Positions 10,005 to 22,100 of a DNA stretch of 64,000 nucleotides are shown here, piece by piece. The position numbers and the translations under genes were made by a program. The DNA lies in NCBI GenBank assembly GCA_033782935.1, contig JAWQEG010000286.1, forward strand, positions 1,191,501-1,255,500. The letters run 5' to 3'. The DNA comes from Petrolisthes cinctipes (lineage: Eukaryota > Arthropoda > Malacostraca > Decapoda > Porcellanidae). Positions within the stretch are counted from its first letter, which is position 1. Every line of letters starts with the position of its first letter. The notes under the pieces are model-generated. The model searched no databases and was not told the origin of the DNA. It worked only from the letters and a program-made list of their open reading frames with translations.

Positions 10005-10562
10005 AAAAGAGCAAGAAATACATACCGGTACAGAGAATTCTCAGATATTTTGCTAAACTATAGCATACATTTACCAAGTTAAAATATTGTTTACTTTTTA
10101 ATTTTCGGTACATTTTGTCTGCAGTGCTACTCAGTTTATATGTTTATTTATTGTGCGTCCTTTTCATAATCAACATTTAAGTAACAAATTTTTTCTTCCA
10201 TTGTCTTACAGGATGTAGTGTACTACAGTATCTTCAGCTTTTTGCTGCACTGAGATACATGGCAACTGGAAACTTCCATATATCAATGGGGGATTGCCTG
10301 GAGATGTCCACAGCATAGGTAAAGAGGATAGCAACTGCTATTGCTCATCTGACTCAAAGATATATTAAATTTCCTGGACAGAATGAAACGCAGATAACTG
10401 TGGAGGTGTTTCATATGTGCCTGGAGTGATTGGATCCATAGACTGTAGCCATATTAAAATCCAGAGTCCAGGAGGTAATAATGCCGAGCTATATCATTGC
10501 AGAAAAGGATATATGTCTCTTAATGTTCAAGCCGTGTGTGATGCCTCTCTAAAATTTTACAT
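9458..10562 (+). pseudogene. HARBI1/PIF-type DDE nuclease (transposase), inactivated
   Basis: Exon A spans 9458-9658 (acceptor TTTTCAG, donor GTAAGT). It encodes a lead-in segment, then, in another frame, AYLTEHEFIQRFRLSKDAVSDFL, the helix motif near the N-terminus of Harbinger nucleases. An in-frame TAG at 9616-9618 splits FL*EIRPSLPRV. Exon B starts at 10212 (acceptor CTTACAG). It reads LQLFAALRYMATGNFHISMG, CLEMSTA, an in-frame TAG at 10316-10318, then VKRIATAIAHLTQRYIKFPG. A frameshift within about 10398-10413 precedes VPGVIGSIDCSHIKIQSPGG...YHCRKGYMSLNVQAVCD. The Asp of GSIDCSHIKI is the first catalytic acidic residue of the DDE_Tnp_4 fold. The next expected block (D..WPGS.HD) was not found, so the gene is truncated as well as mutated. 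A possible further exon at 10830-10890 stays open but matches nothing I know. The role would have been cut-and-paste transposition. Confidence 0.85.
9659..10211 (+). other. Intron of the Harbinger nuclease pseudogene, with a simple repeat
   Basis: GTAAGT...TTACAG boundaries. It contains a CT-then-TA dinucleotide run at 9973-10004. No coding content was recognised. Confidence 0.6.
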
Positions 10563-10806
10563 GTAAATCTCCATATCATCATTCATACTCTTTAAATTAT
10601 ATTTTACATATAAGTCTGCATAATATCATTCATACTCTTTAAATTATAATTTACATGTAAGTCTCCATAATATCATTCATACTCTTTAAATTATAATTTA
10701 CATGTAAGTCTCCATAATATCATTCATACTCTTTAAATTATAATTTACATGTAAGTCTCCATAATATCATTCATACTCTTTAAATTATAATTTACATGTA
10801 AGCCTG
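10556..10806 (+). repeat. 47-bp tandem repeat, about 5.3 copies, duplicating a splice donor
   Basis: The unit contains TTTACATGTAAGTCT, CATAATATCATTCATACTCT and TTAAATTATAA, with exact 47-base spacing of ACTCTTTAAA. The first copy overlaps the end of exon B, so each later copy repeats the ACAT-GTAAGT donor-like sequence. Confidence 0.9.
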
Positions 10807-10890
10807 CATAATAAACTGTTTTCTTATAGATTTCAAAGCACTGAGAAAGTAAATGAAGAATCAATGATTACAAGTATCTATTTTATTAAG

Positions 10891-11636
10891 GTATGTAATT
10901 TATATATGACATAATTCAGGATATTATTATATTATACTATATATATGAATTCAAATTTCACTAAATAAAATGTGATGGAAATAAATATTTGAGTTTACTA
11001 ATTAACCAATAAACAAACTATAGTCACGACAGCTGACTCTGACCTTAAAATTATCGTACTCTGGTGACACTTCAGATGTAAAGTACGGTACATTGTTGTG
11101 TTGCCAAGGTACCATGATTTAAGGGTCAAAGTTGACTGCTGCAGCTATAGCTGTAGACCAGGATTAGAAGAGATTTATTCACAAGAAATATATGTATTCA
11201 AATATATGCTGAGGAGATGAGGCTGCAAGCTGAGTAGATGGCTTGTGCACTCGAATACACTGCAGTCTTATGGATGATGGTTTGTACACGGGAAGATCCA
11301 CCTTGCTCCATGAAAATGGCTCGAGAATGCTGCAGTCATCTGTCTCTTCCAGGGAACCATCAACTCTACCTGTTAATGCATTAAGCTACATAAGTATCCA
11401 GCTTCTTCCAGCCGAACCAGAAATTGGCACAGTCTGGCCCCGCTTGTGAATTATGTTTGGGCAGTGCAGTAAATATAAGAATGAAATTTCTAGAGATTAT
11501 ACAGTATTCCAAATACACAGAACTGACCAATACAGGACTCATCAATTTTTCACAGTATGATTTGATGTATGTGGTGAAACATGTAATAAAATCTACGATA
11601 TGCTTTAATGTAATACAACTATTAAAATTTGTATCC
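10891..11636. other. Interior of the Harbinger-like element, no gene recognised
   Basis: Between the nuclease remnant and the Myb/SANT remnant. Short overlapping ORFs on both strands (11243-11449, 11424-11663) have no recognisable features. Confidence 0.5.
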
Positions 11637-11639
11637 TTA

Positions 11640-12904
11640 CTACAGTCTTTACTATTCTGTTGAGGGTCATCTTCATCGTCTTCCAGGAACCGAGACAAGC
11701 ACGAGTTCTCAAAAATTTTGTGTGGTAAGAGCAGTAAACCTGGGATGATGTCCTGGACAATTTTCTACAACTCGTCAAACTTGGCTGGTGTTCAAGGAGG
11801 TCCACCACCAGTTTGGTTAATTTTCTTGACATTCTGCATGATATTTTTTCATTCTGTGAAAGAGAAGATAATCCAATTAGAGAAATGACAAGAATTTAGG
11901 AACCACACATCCATCCATTTGTGTGTTTTGTTTTGTTTTAAGAACTACTTGTGGAAAATTATGTATTATAATCCTTCTGCCACCCTTCTCCTACTCCTAC
12001 AATCTTGTGGTAGAGCCTGGGAATTTATGGGTTTTGGATGTGGGAAAATACACAAATTAGGAATAAATTGATCTTACCTAATCTGGACCTAACCTTGGCA
12101 TTCTTCGGTACGGACCAAATGATATCTGCTGATCAAGAGATACATTTATGACCCATTTCATTGCTTAAGTGAGCAAGACCAACAACTAAAACCTACATCA
12201 CAATATAGTGCATAATGTGAAGTATAAGTTTGCCAATTTTCATTTAAATACAAGAGGTGGCATGATTTCTGAGATCATCCTATAAATTTATTAAATCTAT
12301 ATCAGCAAATAAGATCATGCATGAAAAATTATAAATTTTGAAACATATTCATGCATTGTTAATTAGAAATGCCATTTGGGCCACTTGTGAAACTCCATCT
12401 GAGACCTAATATGTACCAGCTATGAAAAATATCACTCTTACAACCAACAAAACAAGCAGAGGTTGGTGCAATATTACCCTAGGCTTCATGAATTAACTTA
12501 CAATTGGGACAAAGTAAGGGGTTGCATTTGGTACCAGTAGGCCAGTGTGTGTGTTAACTCACCTGGTTGGTTACCCCACACCGTCATCAGTCTTAAGACA
12601 AGGACAATTATATAGAACAACATACTTTGGTATAAAAGTAACAGAATAACTATTTAACTGCGCTCTTATGATAAATTAGACTTACTTTCTTCTAATCCCA
12701 GGATCGTTTCAGCTACTTGTTTGTCTTCCTTTCACACATGAAGAAGTGGATGTTGTATTGTTTCTCCACTTCCTTCCATGCTTTCTTCCACTGAGGAATA
12801 GCATTATACTCTCCTTTCTTTGAATTTATTATAGGATGGTGTATAATCAAGGTCGCTAGGAACAACTTCTGCTCCAAGTTCAGTGGTGTACCTCTGGTTG
12901 CCAT
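11640..12904 (-). pseudogene. Myb/SANT-like DNA-binding protein of the Harbinger element, inactivated
   Basis: Exon 1 (12904-12686) starts MATRGTPLNLEQKLFLATLI. It follows the Myb/SANT-like pattern (LATLI-HHPIINSKK, then WKKAWKEVEKQYN). An in-frame TAG at 12713-12715 sits where the family has QLK; reading on gives LKRSWD, the conserved continuation. The donor is GTAAG at 12685-12681. Exon 2 (from 11853, acceptor TTTCACAG) begins NIMQNVKKINQTGGGPP, and TGGGPP is a signature of this family. It is followed by a TGA and a TAG within about 15 codons, then KIVQDIIPGLLLLP, FENS and an acidic LEDDEDD tail. Known: Harbinger elements carry such a protein (NAIF1-like), which helps the nuclease reach the nucleus and bind the ends. 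At least three nonsense changes show this copy is dead. It is convergent with the nuclease gene. Confidence 0.78.
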
Positions 12905-13105
12905 GGTGATGAAGGTGGTTTGTTTACATTTGGTCTGTAAGTATTACCAACCACCGCAGGCTGCCCGAGCAATGTTGCCAACCCTCACCAGGCCACGCGC
13001 GTGCTGGGATACGAGGCTCGGAGGGTTCACGGACTGACTGAGAAATCGAATACCCACTCTCGGGCGCTGGCGTCCGAGGCTCGGGCTCGGGCGCCCGAGC
13101 GCGCC

Positions 13106-13130
13106 GTCCGAGGGACTGAGAAAACGGCTG
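13106..13130 (-). repeat. Right TIR of the Harbinger-like element
   Basis: Inverted partner of 8866-8890. The inner flank (about 12945-13105) is GC-rich with repeated CTCGGG/CCCGAG. The outer flank TAT (13131-13133) duplicates 8863-8865, followed by the outer half of the P-like right TIR. Confidence 0.85.
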
Positions 13131-13148
13131 TATAGTCTATCATCCTTG

Positions 13149-16100
13149 CGTAGTAGGCATGTACAGATCGCTTCTGGGACCCAAAATTATCGAATTTTCG
13201 GTGGTTTTGATCCTGAATTTGAGATATAAACGGGTACAGAAGATACATACACATATTGAATTTGGGCACCTAAAATATCGATTTTCAGCATGTTTTGGGC
13301 CTGTATTTTTAAAATACTCTTAACACGCAGTAGGCATGTACAAATCGCTTCTGGGACCCAAAAATATCGAAATTTCGGGTTTTTTGAGCCTGAATTTGGG
13401 ATAAAAACGGAAACAGAATATGCATAAACATTTTGACTTTGGGCACCTAAAATATCGATTTCAGCATGTTTTGGCCCTGTATTTTGAAAAGACTCTAACA
13501 CGGAGTAGGCATGTACAGATCGCTTCTGGGACCCAAAAATATCGAATTTTCGGCTGTTTTGAGCCTGAATTTGAGATATAAACGGGTACAGAAGATGCAT
13601 GCAATATCGACTTTGGACCCCTAAAATATCGATTTTTAGCATGTTTTGAGCCAATATTTTGAAAACATTCTAGCACTGAGTAGGCATGTACAGATCGCTT
13701 CTGGGACCCAAAAATATTGAATTTTCGGGTGTTTTGAGCCTGAATTTGGGATATAAACGGGTACAGAAGATGCATACACATATTGACTTTGGGCACCTAA
13801 AATATAGATTTTTACATGTTTTGAGCCTATATTTTGAAAACATTCTAGCACTGAGTAGGCATGTACAGATCGCTTATGAGACACAAAAATATCGAGTTTT
13901 CGGGTGTTTTGAACTTGAATTTGAGATATAAACGGGTACAGAAGATGCATGCACATATCGACTTTGGACCCCTAAAATATCGATTTTTAGCATGTTTTGA
14001 GCCAATATTTTGAAAACATTCTAGCACTAAGTAGGCATGTACAGATCGCTTCTGGGACCCAAAAATATTGAATTTTCGGGTGTTTTGAGCCTGAATTTGG
14101 GATATAAACGGGTACAGAAGATGCATAAACATATTGACTTTGGGCACCTAAAATATTGATTTTCAGCATGTTTTGGGCCTGTATTTTGCAAAATACTCTA
14201 ACACGCAGTAGGCATGTACAGATCTCTTCTGGGACCCAAAAATATCGAATTTTCGGGTGTTTTGAGCATGAATTTGAGATATAAACGGGTACAGAAGATG
14301 CATGCACATATCGACTTTGGGCACCTAAAATATCGATTTTTACATGTTTTGGGCCTATTTTTTTTTAAATATCCTAGCACTGAGTCGGCATGTACAGATC
14401 GCTTCTGGGACCCAAAAATATCGAATTTTCGGGTGTTTTGAGCCTCAATTTGGGATATAAACGGGTACAGAAGATGCATACACATATTAACTTTGGGAAC
14501 CTAAAACATCGATTTCAGCATGTTTTGGCCCTGTATTTTGAAAATACTCTAACAAGGAGTAGGCATGTACAGATCGCTTCTGGGGCCCAAAAATATCGTA
14601 TTTTCGGGTGTTTTGAACCTGAATTTGAGATATAAACGGGTACAGAAGATGCATGCACATATCGACTTTGGACACCTAAAATTTCGATTTTTACCATGTT
14701 TTGAGCCTATATTTTAAAAACATTCTAGCACTGAGTAGGCATGTACAGATTGCTTCTGGGACCCAAAAATATTGCATTTTCAGGTGTTTTGAGCCTGAAT
14801 TTGGGATATAAACGGGTACAGAACATGCATACACATATTGCCTTTGTTCACCTAAAATATCGATTTTGAGCATGTTTTGGGTCTGTATCTTGAAAACATT
14901 CTAGCAAGGAGTAGGCATGTACAGATCGCTTCTGGGACCCAAAAATATCAAATTTTCGGGTGTTTTGAGCCTGAATTTGGGAAATATACGGGTACAGAAG
15001 ATGCATAAACATATTGACTTTGGGCACTTAAAATATCGATTTTTACATGTTTTGGGCCTATTTTGTTTTAAATATTCTAGCACTGAGTCGGCATTAACAG
15101 ATCGCTTCTGGGACCCAAAAATATTGAATATTCGGGTGTTTTGAGCCTGAATTTGGGATATAAACGGGTACAGAAGATGCATACACATATCGACTTTGGG
15201 CACCCAAAATATCGATTTTTAGCATGTTTTGGGCCTATATTTTGAAAATATTCTGGCACTGAGTCGGCATGAACAGACCGCTTCTGGGACCCAAAAAAAT
15301 CGAATTTTCGGGTGTTTTGAGTCTGAATTTGGGATATAAACGGGTAAAGAAGATGCATACACATATTGACTTTGGGCATCTAAAATATCGATTTTCAGCA
15401 TGTTTTGGGCCTGTATTTTTTAAATACTCTAACACGCAGTAGGCATGTACAAATCGCTTCTGGGACGCAAAAATATCGAATTTTCGGGTGTTTTGAGCCT
15501 GAATTTGAGATATAAACGGGTACAAAAAATGCATGCACATATCGACTTTGGGCACCTAAAATATCGATTTTTACATGTTTTGGGTCTATTTTTTTTTTAA
15601 TACTCTAGCACTGAGTCGGCATGTACAGATCGCTTTTGGGACCCAAAAATATCGAATTTTCGGGTGTTTTGAGCATGAATTTGGGATATAAACGGGTACA
15701 GAAGATGCATACACATATTGACTTTGGGCACCTAAAATATCGATTTTTAGCATGTTTTGAGCCTATATTTTGAAAACATTCTAGCACTGTCTTGGCATGT
15801 ACAGATCGCATATGGGACACAAAAATATCGAGTTTTCGGGTGTTTTGAGCTTGAATTTGAGATATAAACGGGTAAAGAAGATACATACACATATTGACTT
15901 TGGGCATCTAAAATATCGATTTTTAGCATGTTTTGGGCCTGTATTTTTTAAATACTCTAACACGCAGTAGGCATGTACAAATCGCTTCTGGGACCCAAAA
16001 ATATCGAGTTTTCGGGTGTTTTGAGCCTGAATTTGAGATATAAACGGGTACAGAATGTGCATGCTCATATTGACTTTGGACAACTAAAATATCGATTTTT

Positions 16101-19100
16101 AGCATGTTTTGGGCCTATATTTTGAAAATATTCTGGCACTGAGTAGGCATATACAGACCGCTTGTGGGACCTTAAAAAATCGAATTTTCGGGAGTCTTGA
16201 GTCTGAATTTGGGATATAAACGGGTAAAGAAGATGCATACACATATTGACTTTGGGCACCTAAAATATCGATTTTTAGCATGTTTTGGGCCTAACTTTTT
16301 TAAAATATTCTAGCACTGAGTAGGCATGTACAGACCGCTTCTGGGACCCAAAAAAATCGAATTTTCGGGTGTTTTGAGTCTGAATTTGGGATATAAACTG
16401 GTAAAGAAGATACATACACATATTGACTTTGGGCATCTAAAATATCGATTTTCAGCATGTTTTGGGCCTGTATTTTGGAAATACTCTAACACGCAGTAGG
16501 CATGTACAAATCGCTTCTGGGACCCAAAAATATCGAATTTTCGGGTGTTTTGAGCATGAATTTGAGATAAAAACGGGTACAGAATGTGCATGCGCATATT
16601 GACTTTGGACAACTAAAATATCGATTTTTAGCATGTTTTGGGCCTATTTTTTTTTAAATATTTTAGCACTGAGAAGGCATGTACAGATCGCTTCTGGGAC
16701 CCAAAAATATCGAACTGTCGGGTTTTTTTAGCCTGAATTTGGGATACAAAGGGAAACAGAAGATGCATAAACATTTTGACTTTGGGCACCTAAAATATCG
16801 ATTTCAGCATGTTTTGGCCCTGTATTTTGAAAATACTCTAACACGGAGTAGGCATGTACAGATCGCTTCTGGGACCCAAAAATATCGAGTTTTCGGGTGT
16901 TTTGAGCATGAATTTGAGATAAAAATGGGTACAGAAGATGCATGCACATATCGACTTTGGACCCCTAAAATATCGATTTTCAGCATGTTTTGAGCCAATA
17001 TTTTGAAAACATTCCAGCACTGAGTAGGCATGTACAGATCGCTGCTGGGACCCAAAAATATTGATTTTTCGGGTGTTTTGAGCCTGAATTTGGGATATAA
17101 ACGGGTACAGAAGATGCATACACATATTGACTTTGGGCACCTAAAATATCGATTTTTACATGTTTTGAGCCTATATTTTGAAAAGATTCTAGCACTGACT
17201 TGGCATGTACAGATCGCTTATGGGACACAAAAATATCGAGTTTTCGGGTGTTTTGAGCTTGAATTTGAGATATAAACGGGTACAGAAGATGCATGTACAT
17301 ATCGACTTTGGGCACCCAAAATATCGATTTTTAGCATGTTTTGGGCCTATATTTTGAAAATATTCTGGCACTGAGTAGGCATATACAGACCGCTTCTGTG
17401 ACCCAAAAAAATCGAATTTTCGGGTGTTTTGAGTCTGAATTTGGGATATAAACGGGTAAAGAAGATGCATACACATATTGACTTTGGGCATCTAAACTAT
17501 CGATTTTCAGCATGTTTTGGGCCTGTATTTTTTAAATACTCTAACACGCAGTAGGCATGTACAAGTCGCTTCTGGGACCCATAAATATCGAATTTTCGGG
17601 TGTTTTGAGCCTGAATTTGAGATATAAACGGGTACAGAATGTGCATGCTCATATTGACTTTGGACAACTAAAATATCGATTTTTAGCATGTTTTGGGCCG
17701 ATTTTTTTTTTAAATATTCTGGCACTGAGTAGGCATATACAGACCGATTCTGGGACCCAAAAAAATCGAATTTTCGGGTGTTTTGAGTCTGAATTTGGGA
17801 TATAAACGGGTAAAGAAGATACATACACATATTGACTTTGGGCATCTAAAATATCGATTTTCAGCATGTTTTGGGCCTGTATTTTGAAAATACTCTAACA
17901 CGCAAAAGGCATGTACAGATCGCTTCTGGGACCCAAAAATATCGAACTTTCGGGTTTTTTTAGCCTGAATTTGGGATACAAAGGGAAACAGAAGATGCAT
18001 AAACATTTTGACTTTGGGCACCTAAAATATCGATTTCAGCATGTTTTTGCCCTGTATTTTGAAAATACTCTAACACGGAGTAGGCATGTACAGATCGCTT
18101 CTGGGACCCAAAAATATCGAGTTTTCGGGTGTTTTGAACATGAATTTGAGATAAAAATGGGTACAGAAGATGCATGCACATATCGACTTTGGACCCCTAA
18201 AATATCGATTTTCAGCATGTTTTGAGCCAATATTTTGAAAACATTCCAGCACTGAGTAGGCATGTACAGATCGCTGCTGGGACCCAAAAATATTGATTTT
18301 TCGGGTGTTTTGAGCCTGAATTTGGGATATAAACGGGTACAGAAGATGCATACACATATTGACTTTGGGCACCTAAAATATCGATTTTTACATGTTTTGG
18401 GCCTATTTTGTTTTAAATATTATAGCACTGAGTCGGCATGAACAGATCGCTTCTGGGACCCAAAAATATCGAATATTCGGGTGTTTTGAGCATGAATTTG
18501 GGATATAAACGGGTACAGAAGATGCATACACATATTGACTTTGGGCACCTAAAATATCGATTTTTAGCATGTTTTGAGCCTATATTTTGAAAACATTCTA
18601 GCACTGACTTGGCATGTACAGATCACTTATGGGACACAAAAATATCGAGTTTTCGGGTGTTTTGAGCTTGAATTTGAGATATAAACGGGTACAGAAGATG
18701 CATGCACATATCGACTTTGGGCACCCAAAATATCGATTTTTAGCATGTTTTGGGCCTATATTTTGAAAATATTCTGGCACTGAGTAGGCATATACAGACC
18801 GCTTCTGGGACCCAAAAAAATCAAATTTTCGGGTGTTTTGAGTCTGAATTTCGGATATAAACGGGTAAAGAAGATGCATACACATATTGACTTTGGGCAT
18901 CTAAAATATCGATTTTCAGCTTGTTTTGGGCCTGTATTTTTTAAATACTCTAACACGCAGTAGGCATGTACAAATCGCTTCTGGGACCCAAAAATATCGA
19001 ATTTTCGGGTGTTTTGAGCCTGAATTTGAGATATAAACGGGTACAGAATGTGCATGCGCATATTGACTTTGGACAACTAAAATATCGATTTTTAGCATGT

Positions 19101-22100
19101 TTTGGGCCTATTTTTTTTTAAATATTCTAGCACTAAGATAGGCATGTGTACAGATCGCTTCTGGGACCCAAAAATATCGAACTTTCGGGTTTTTTGAGCC
19201 TGAATTTGGGATATAAACGGAAACAGAAGATGCATAAACATTTTGACTTTGGGCACCTAAAATATCGATTTCAGCATGTTTTGGCCCTGTATTTTGAAAA
19301 TACTCTAACACGCAGTAGGCATGTACAGATCGCTTCTGGGACCCAAAAATATCGAGTTTTCGGGTGTTTTGAGCATGAATTTGATATATAAATGGGTACA
19401 GAAGATGCATGCACATATCGACTTTGGACCCCTAAAATATCGATTTCCAGCATGTTTTGAGCCAATATTTTGAAAACATTCTAGCACTGAGTAGGCATGT
19501 ACAGAGCTCTTCTGGGACCCAAAAATATTGAATTTTCGGGTGTTTTGAGCCTGAATTTGGGATATAAACGGGTACAGAAGATGCATACACATATTGACTT
19601 TGGGCACCTAAAATATCGATTTTTACATGTTTTGGGCCTATTTTATTTTAAATATTCTAGCACTGAGTCGGCATGAACAGATCGCTTCTGGGACCCAAAA
19701 ATATCGAATATTCCGGTGTTTTGAGCATGATTTTGGGATATAAACGGGTACAGAAGATGCATACACATATTGACTTTGGGCACCTAAAATATCGATTTTT
19801 AGCAGGTTTTGAGCCTATATTTTGAAAACATTCTAGCACTGACTTGGCATGTACAGATCGTTTATGGGACACAAAAATATCGAGTTTTCGGGTGTTTTGA
19901 ACTTGAATTTGAGATATAAACGGGTACAGAAGATGCATGCACATATCGACTTTGGGCACCCAAAATATCGATTTTTAGCATGTTTTGGGCCTATATTTTG
20001 AAAATATTCTGGCACTGAGTAGGCATATACAGACCGCTTCTGGGACCCAAAAAAATCGAATTTTCGGGTTTTTGAGTCTGAATTTGGGATATAAACGGGT
20101 AAAGAAGATACATACACATATTGACTTTGGGCATCTAAAATATCGATTTTCAGCATGTTTTGGGCCTGTATTTTGAAAATACTCTAACACTCAAAAGGCA
20201 TGTACAAATCGCTTCTGGGACTCAAAAATATCGAGTTTTCGGGTTTTTTTAGCCTGAATTTGGGATATAAAGGGAAACAGAAGATGCATAAACATTTTGA
20301 CTTTGGGCACCTAAAATATCGATTTCAGCATGTTTTGGCCCTGTATTTTGAAAATACTCTAACACGGAGTAGGCATGTACAGATCGCTTCTGGGACCCAA
20401 AAATATCGAGTTTTCGGGTGTTTTGAGCATGAATTTGAGATAAAAATGGGTACAGAAGATGCATGCACATATCGACTTTGGACCCCTAAAATATCGATTT
20501 TCAGCATGTTTTGAGCCAATATTTTGAAAACATTCTAGCACTGAGTAGGCATGTACTGATCGCTTCTGGGACCCAAAAATATTGAATTTTCGGGTGTTTT
20601 GAGCCTGAATTTGGGATATAAACGGGTACAGAAGATGCATACACATATTGACTTTGGGCACCTAAAATATCGATTTTTAGCATGGTTTGAGCCTATATTT
20701 TGAAAACATTCTAGCACTGACTTGGCATATACAGACCGCTTCAGGGACCAAAAAAAATCGAATTTTCGGGTGTTTTGAGTCTGAATTAGGGATATAAACG
20801 GGTACAGAAGATGCATACACATATTGACTTTGGGCACCTAAAATATCGATTTTCAGCTTGTTTTGGGCCTGTATTTTGAAAATAGTCTAACACGCAGTAG
20901 GCATGTACAAATCTCTTCTTGGACCCTCAAACATCGAATTTTCGGGTGTTTTGAGCATGAATTTGAGATATAAACGGGTACAGAATGTGCATGCGCATAT
21001 TGACTTTGGACAACTAAAATATCGATTTTTAGCATGTTTTGGGACTATTTTTGTTTTAAATATTCTAGCACTAAGAAAGGCATGTGTACAGATCGCTTCT
21101 GGGACCCAAAAATATCGAACTTTCGGGTTTTTTGAGCCTGAATTTGGGATATAAACGGAAACAGAAGATGCATAAACATTTTGACTTTGGGCACCTAAAA
21201 TATCGATTTTCAGCATGTTTTGAGCCAATATTTGGAAAACATTCTAGCACTGAGTAGGCATGTACAGATCGCTTCAGGGACCCAAAAATATTGAATTTTT
21301 GGGTGTTTTGAGCCTGAATTTGGGATATAAACGGGTACAGAAGATTCATACACATATTGACTTTGGGCACCTAAAATATCGATTTTTACATGTTTTGGGC
21401 ATATTTTGTTTAAATATTCTAGCACTGAGTCGGCATGAACCGATCGCTTCTGGGACCCAAAAATATCGAATATTCGGTGTTTTGAGCATGAATTTGGGAT
21501 ATAAACGGGTACAGAAGATGCATACACATATTGACTTTGGGCACCTAAAATATCTATTTTTAGCATGTTTTGAGCCTATATTTTGAAAACATTCTAGCAC
21601 TGAGTAGGCATGTACAGATCGCTTCAGGGACCCAAAAATATTGAATTTTTGGGTGTTTTGAGCCTGAATTTGGGATATAAACGGGTACAGAAGATGCATA
21701 CACATATTGACTCTAGGCAGCTAAAATAACGATTTTTACATGTTTTAGGCCTATTTTGTTTTAAATATTCTAGCACTGAGTCGGCATGAACAGATCGCTA
21801 CTGGTGCCCAAAAACATCGAATATTCGGGTGTTTTGAGCATGAATTTGGGATATAAACGGGTACAGAAGATGCATACACATATTGACTTTGGGCACCTAA
21901 AATATCGATTTTCAGCTTGTTTTGGGCCTGTATTTTGAAAATAGTCTAACACGCAGTAGGCATGTACAAATCTCTTCTTGGACCCTCAAACATCGAATTT
22001 TCGGGTGTTTTGAGCATGAATTTGAGATATAAACGGGTACAGAATGTGCATGCGCATATTGACTTTGGACAACTAAAATATCGATTTTTAGCATGTTTTG

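Larger units (their letters stand above)
8866..13130. mobile_element. PIF/Harbinger-like DNA transposon nested in the P-like element
   Basis: The TIRs are 25 bp: 8866-8890 and 13106-13130. Both start CAGCCGTTTTCT and end CTCGGAC, with 23 of 25 positions matching. A TAT duplication flanks them (8863-8865, 13131-13133). Inside each end is about 190 bp of GC-rich sequence crowded with CCCGAG/CTCGGG motifs, in contrast to the AT-rich interior. It carries two convergent broken genes, a HARBI1-type nuclease (+) and a Myb/SANT-like protein (-), which is the standard Harbinger two-gene set. Total length 4265 bp. Several nonsense codons in both genes mean this copy is dead. Confidence 0.85.
4957..13148. 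mobile_element. P-element-like DNA transposon, interrupted by a nested PIF/Harbinger element
   Basis: Boundaries are set by a perfect 8-bp duplication of satellite sequence, CGTAGTAG, at 4949-4956 and 13149-13156. The satellite phase continues correctly across it. The left TIR is 4957-4988 (begins CAAGGATAATAGAC, ends GGATAGTCCACT). The right TIR is split: its inner half is 8847-8861 and its outer half 13134-13148. When 8866-13130 and one copy of TAT are disregarded, the two TIRs match over 32 positions except one mismatch and a 2-nt insertion. A perfect 13-bp subterminal inverted repeat (5057-5069 and 8783-8795) and a TGACGTCA palindrome near each end (5032-5039, 8806-8813) support the pairing. 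The 8-bp TSD, ~31-bp TIR starting with CA, internal inverted repeat and THAP gene starting near one end are the hallmarks of P elements. Without the insert it is about 3.92 kb. No P-type catalytic core was found, so it was probably non-autonomous or decayed before being interrupted. Confidence 0.82.

Noticed and set aside
4957..13148. Whole 8.2-kb insert as a single composite transposon
   Set aside because: The inner unit has its own TIRs and TAT duplication and splits the outer TIR at an internal position, so nesting explains it better.
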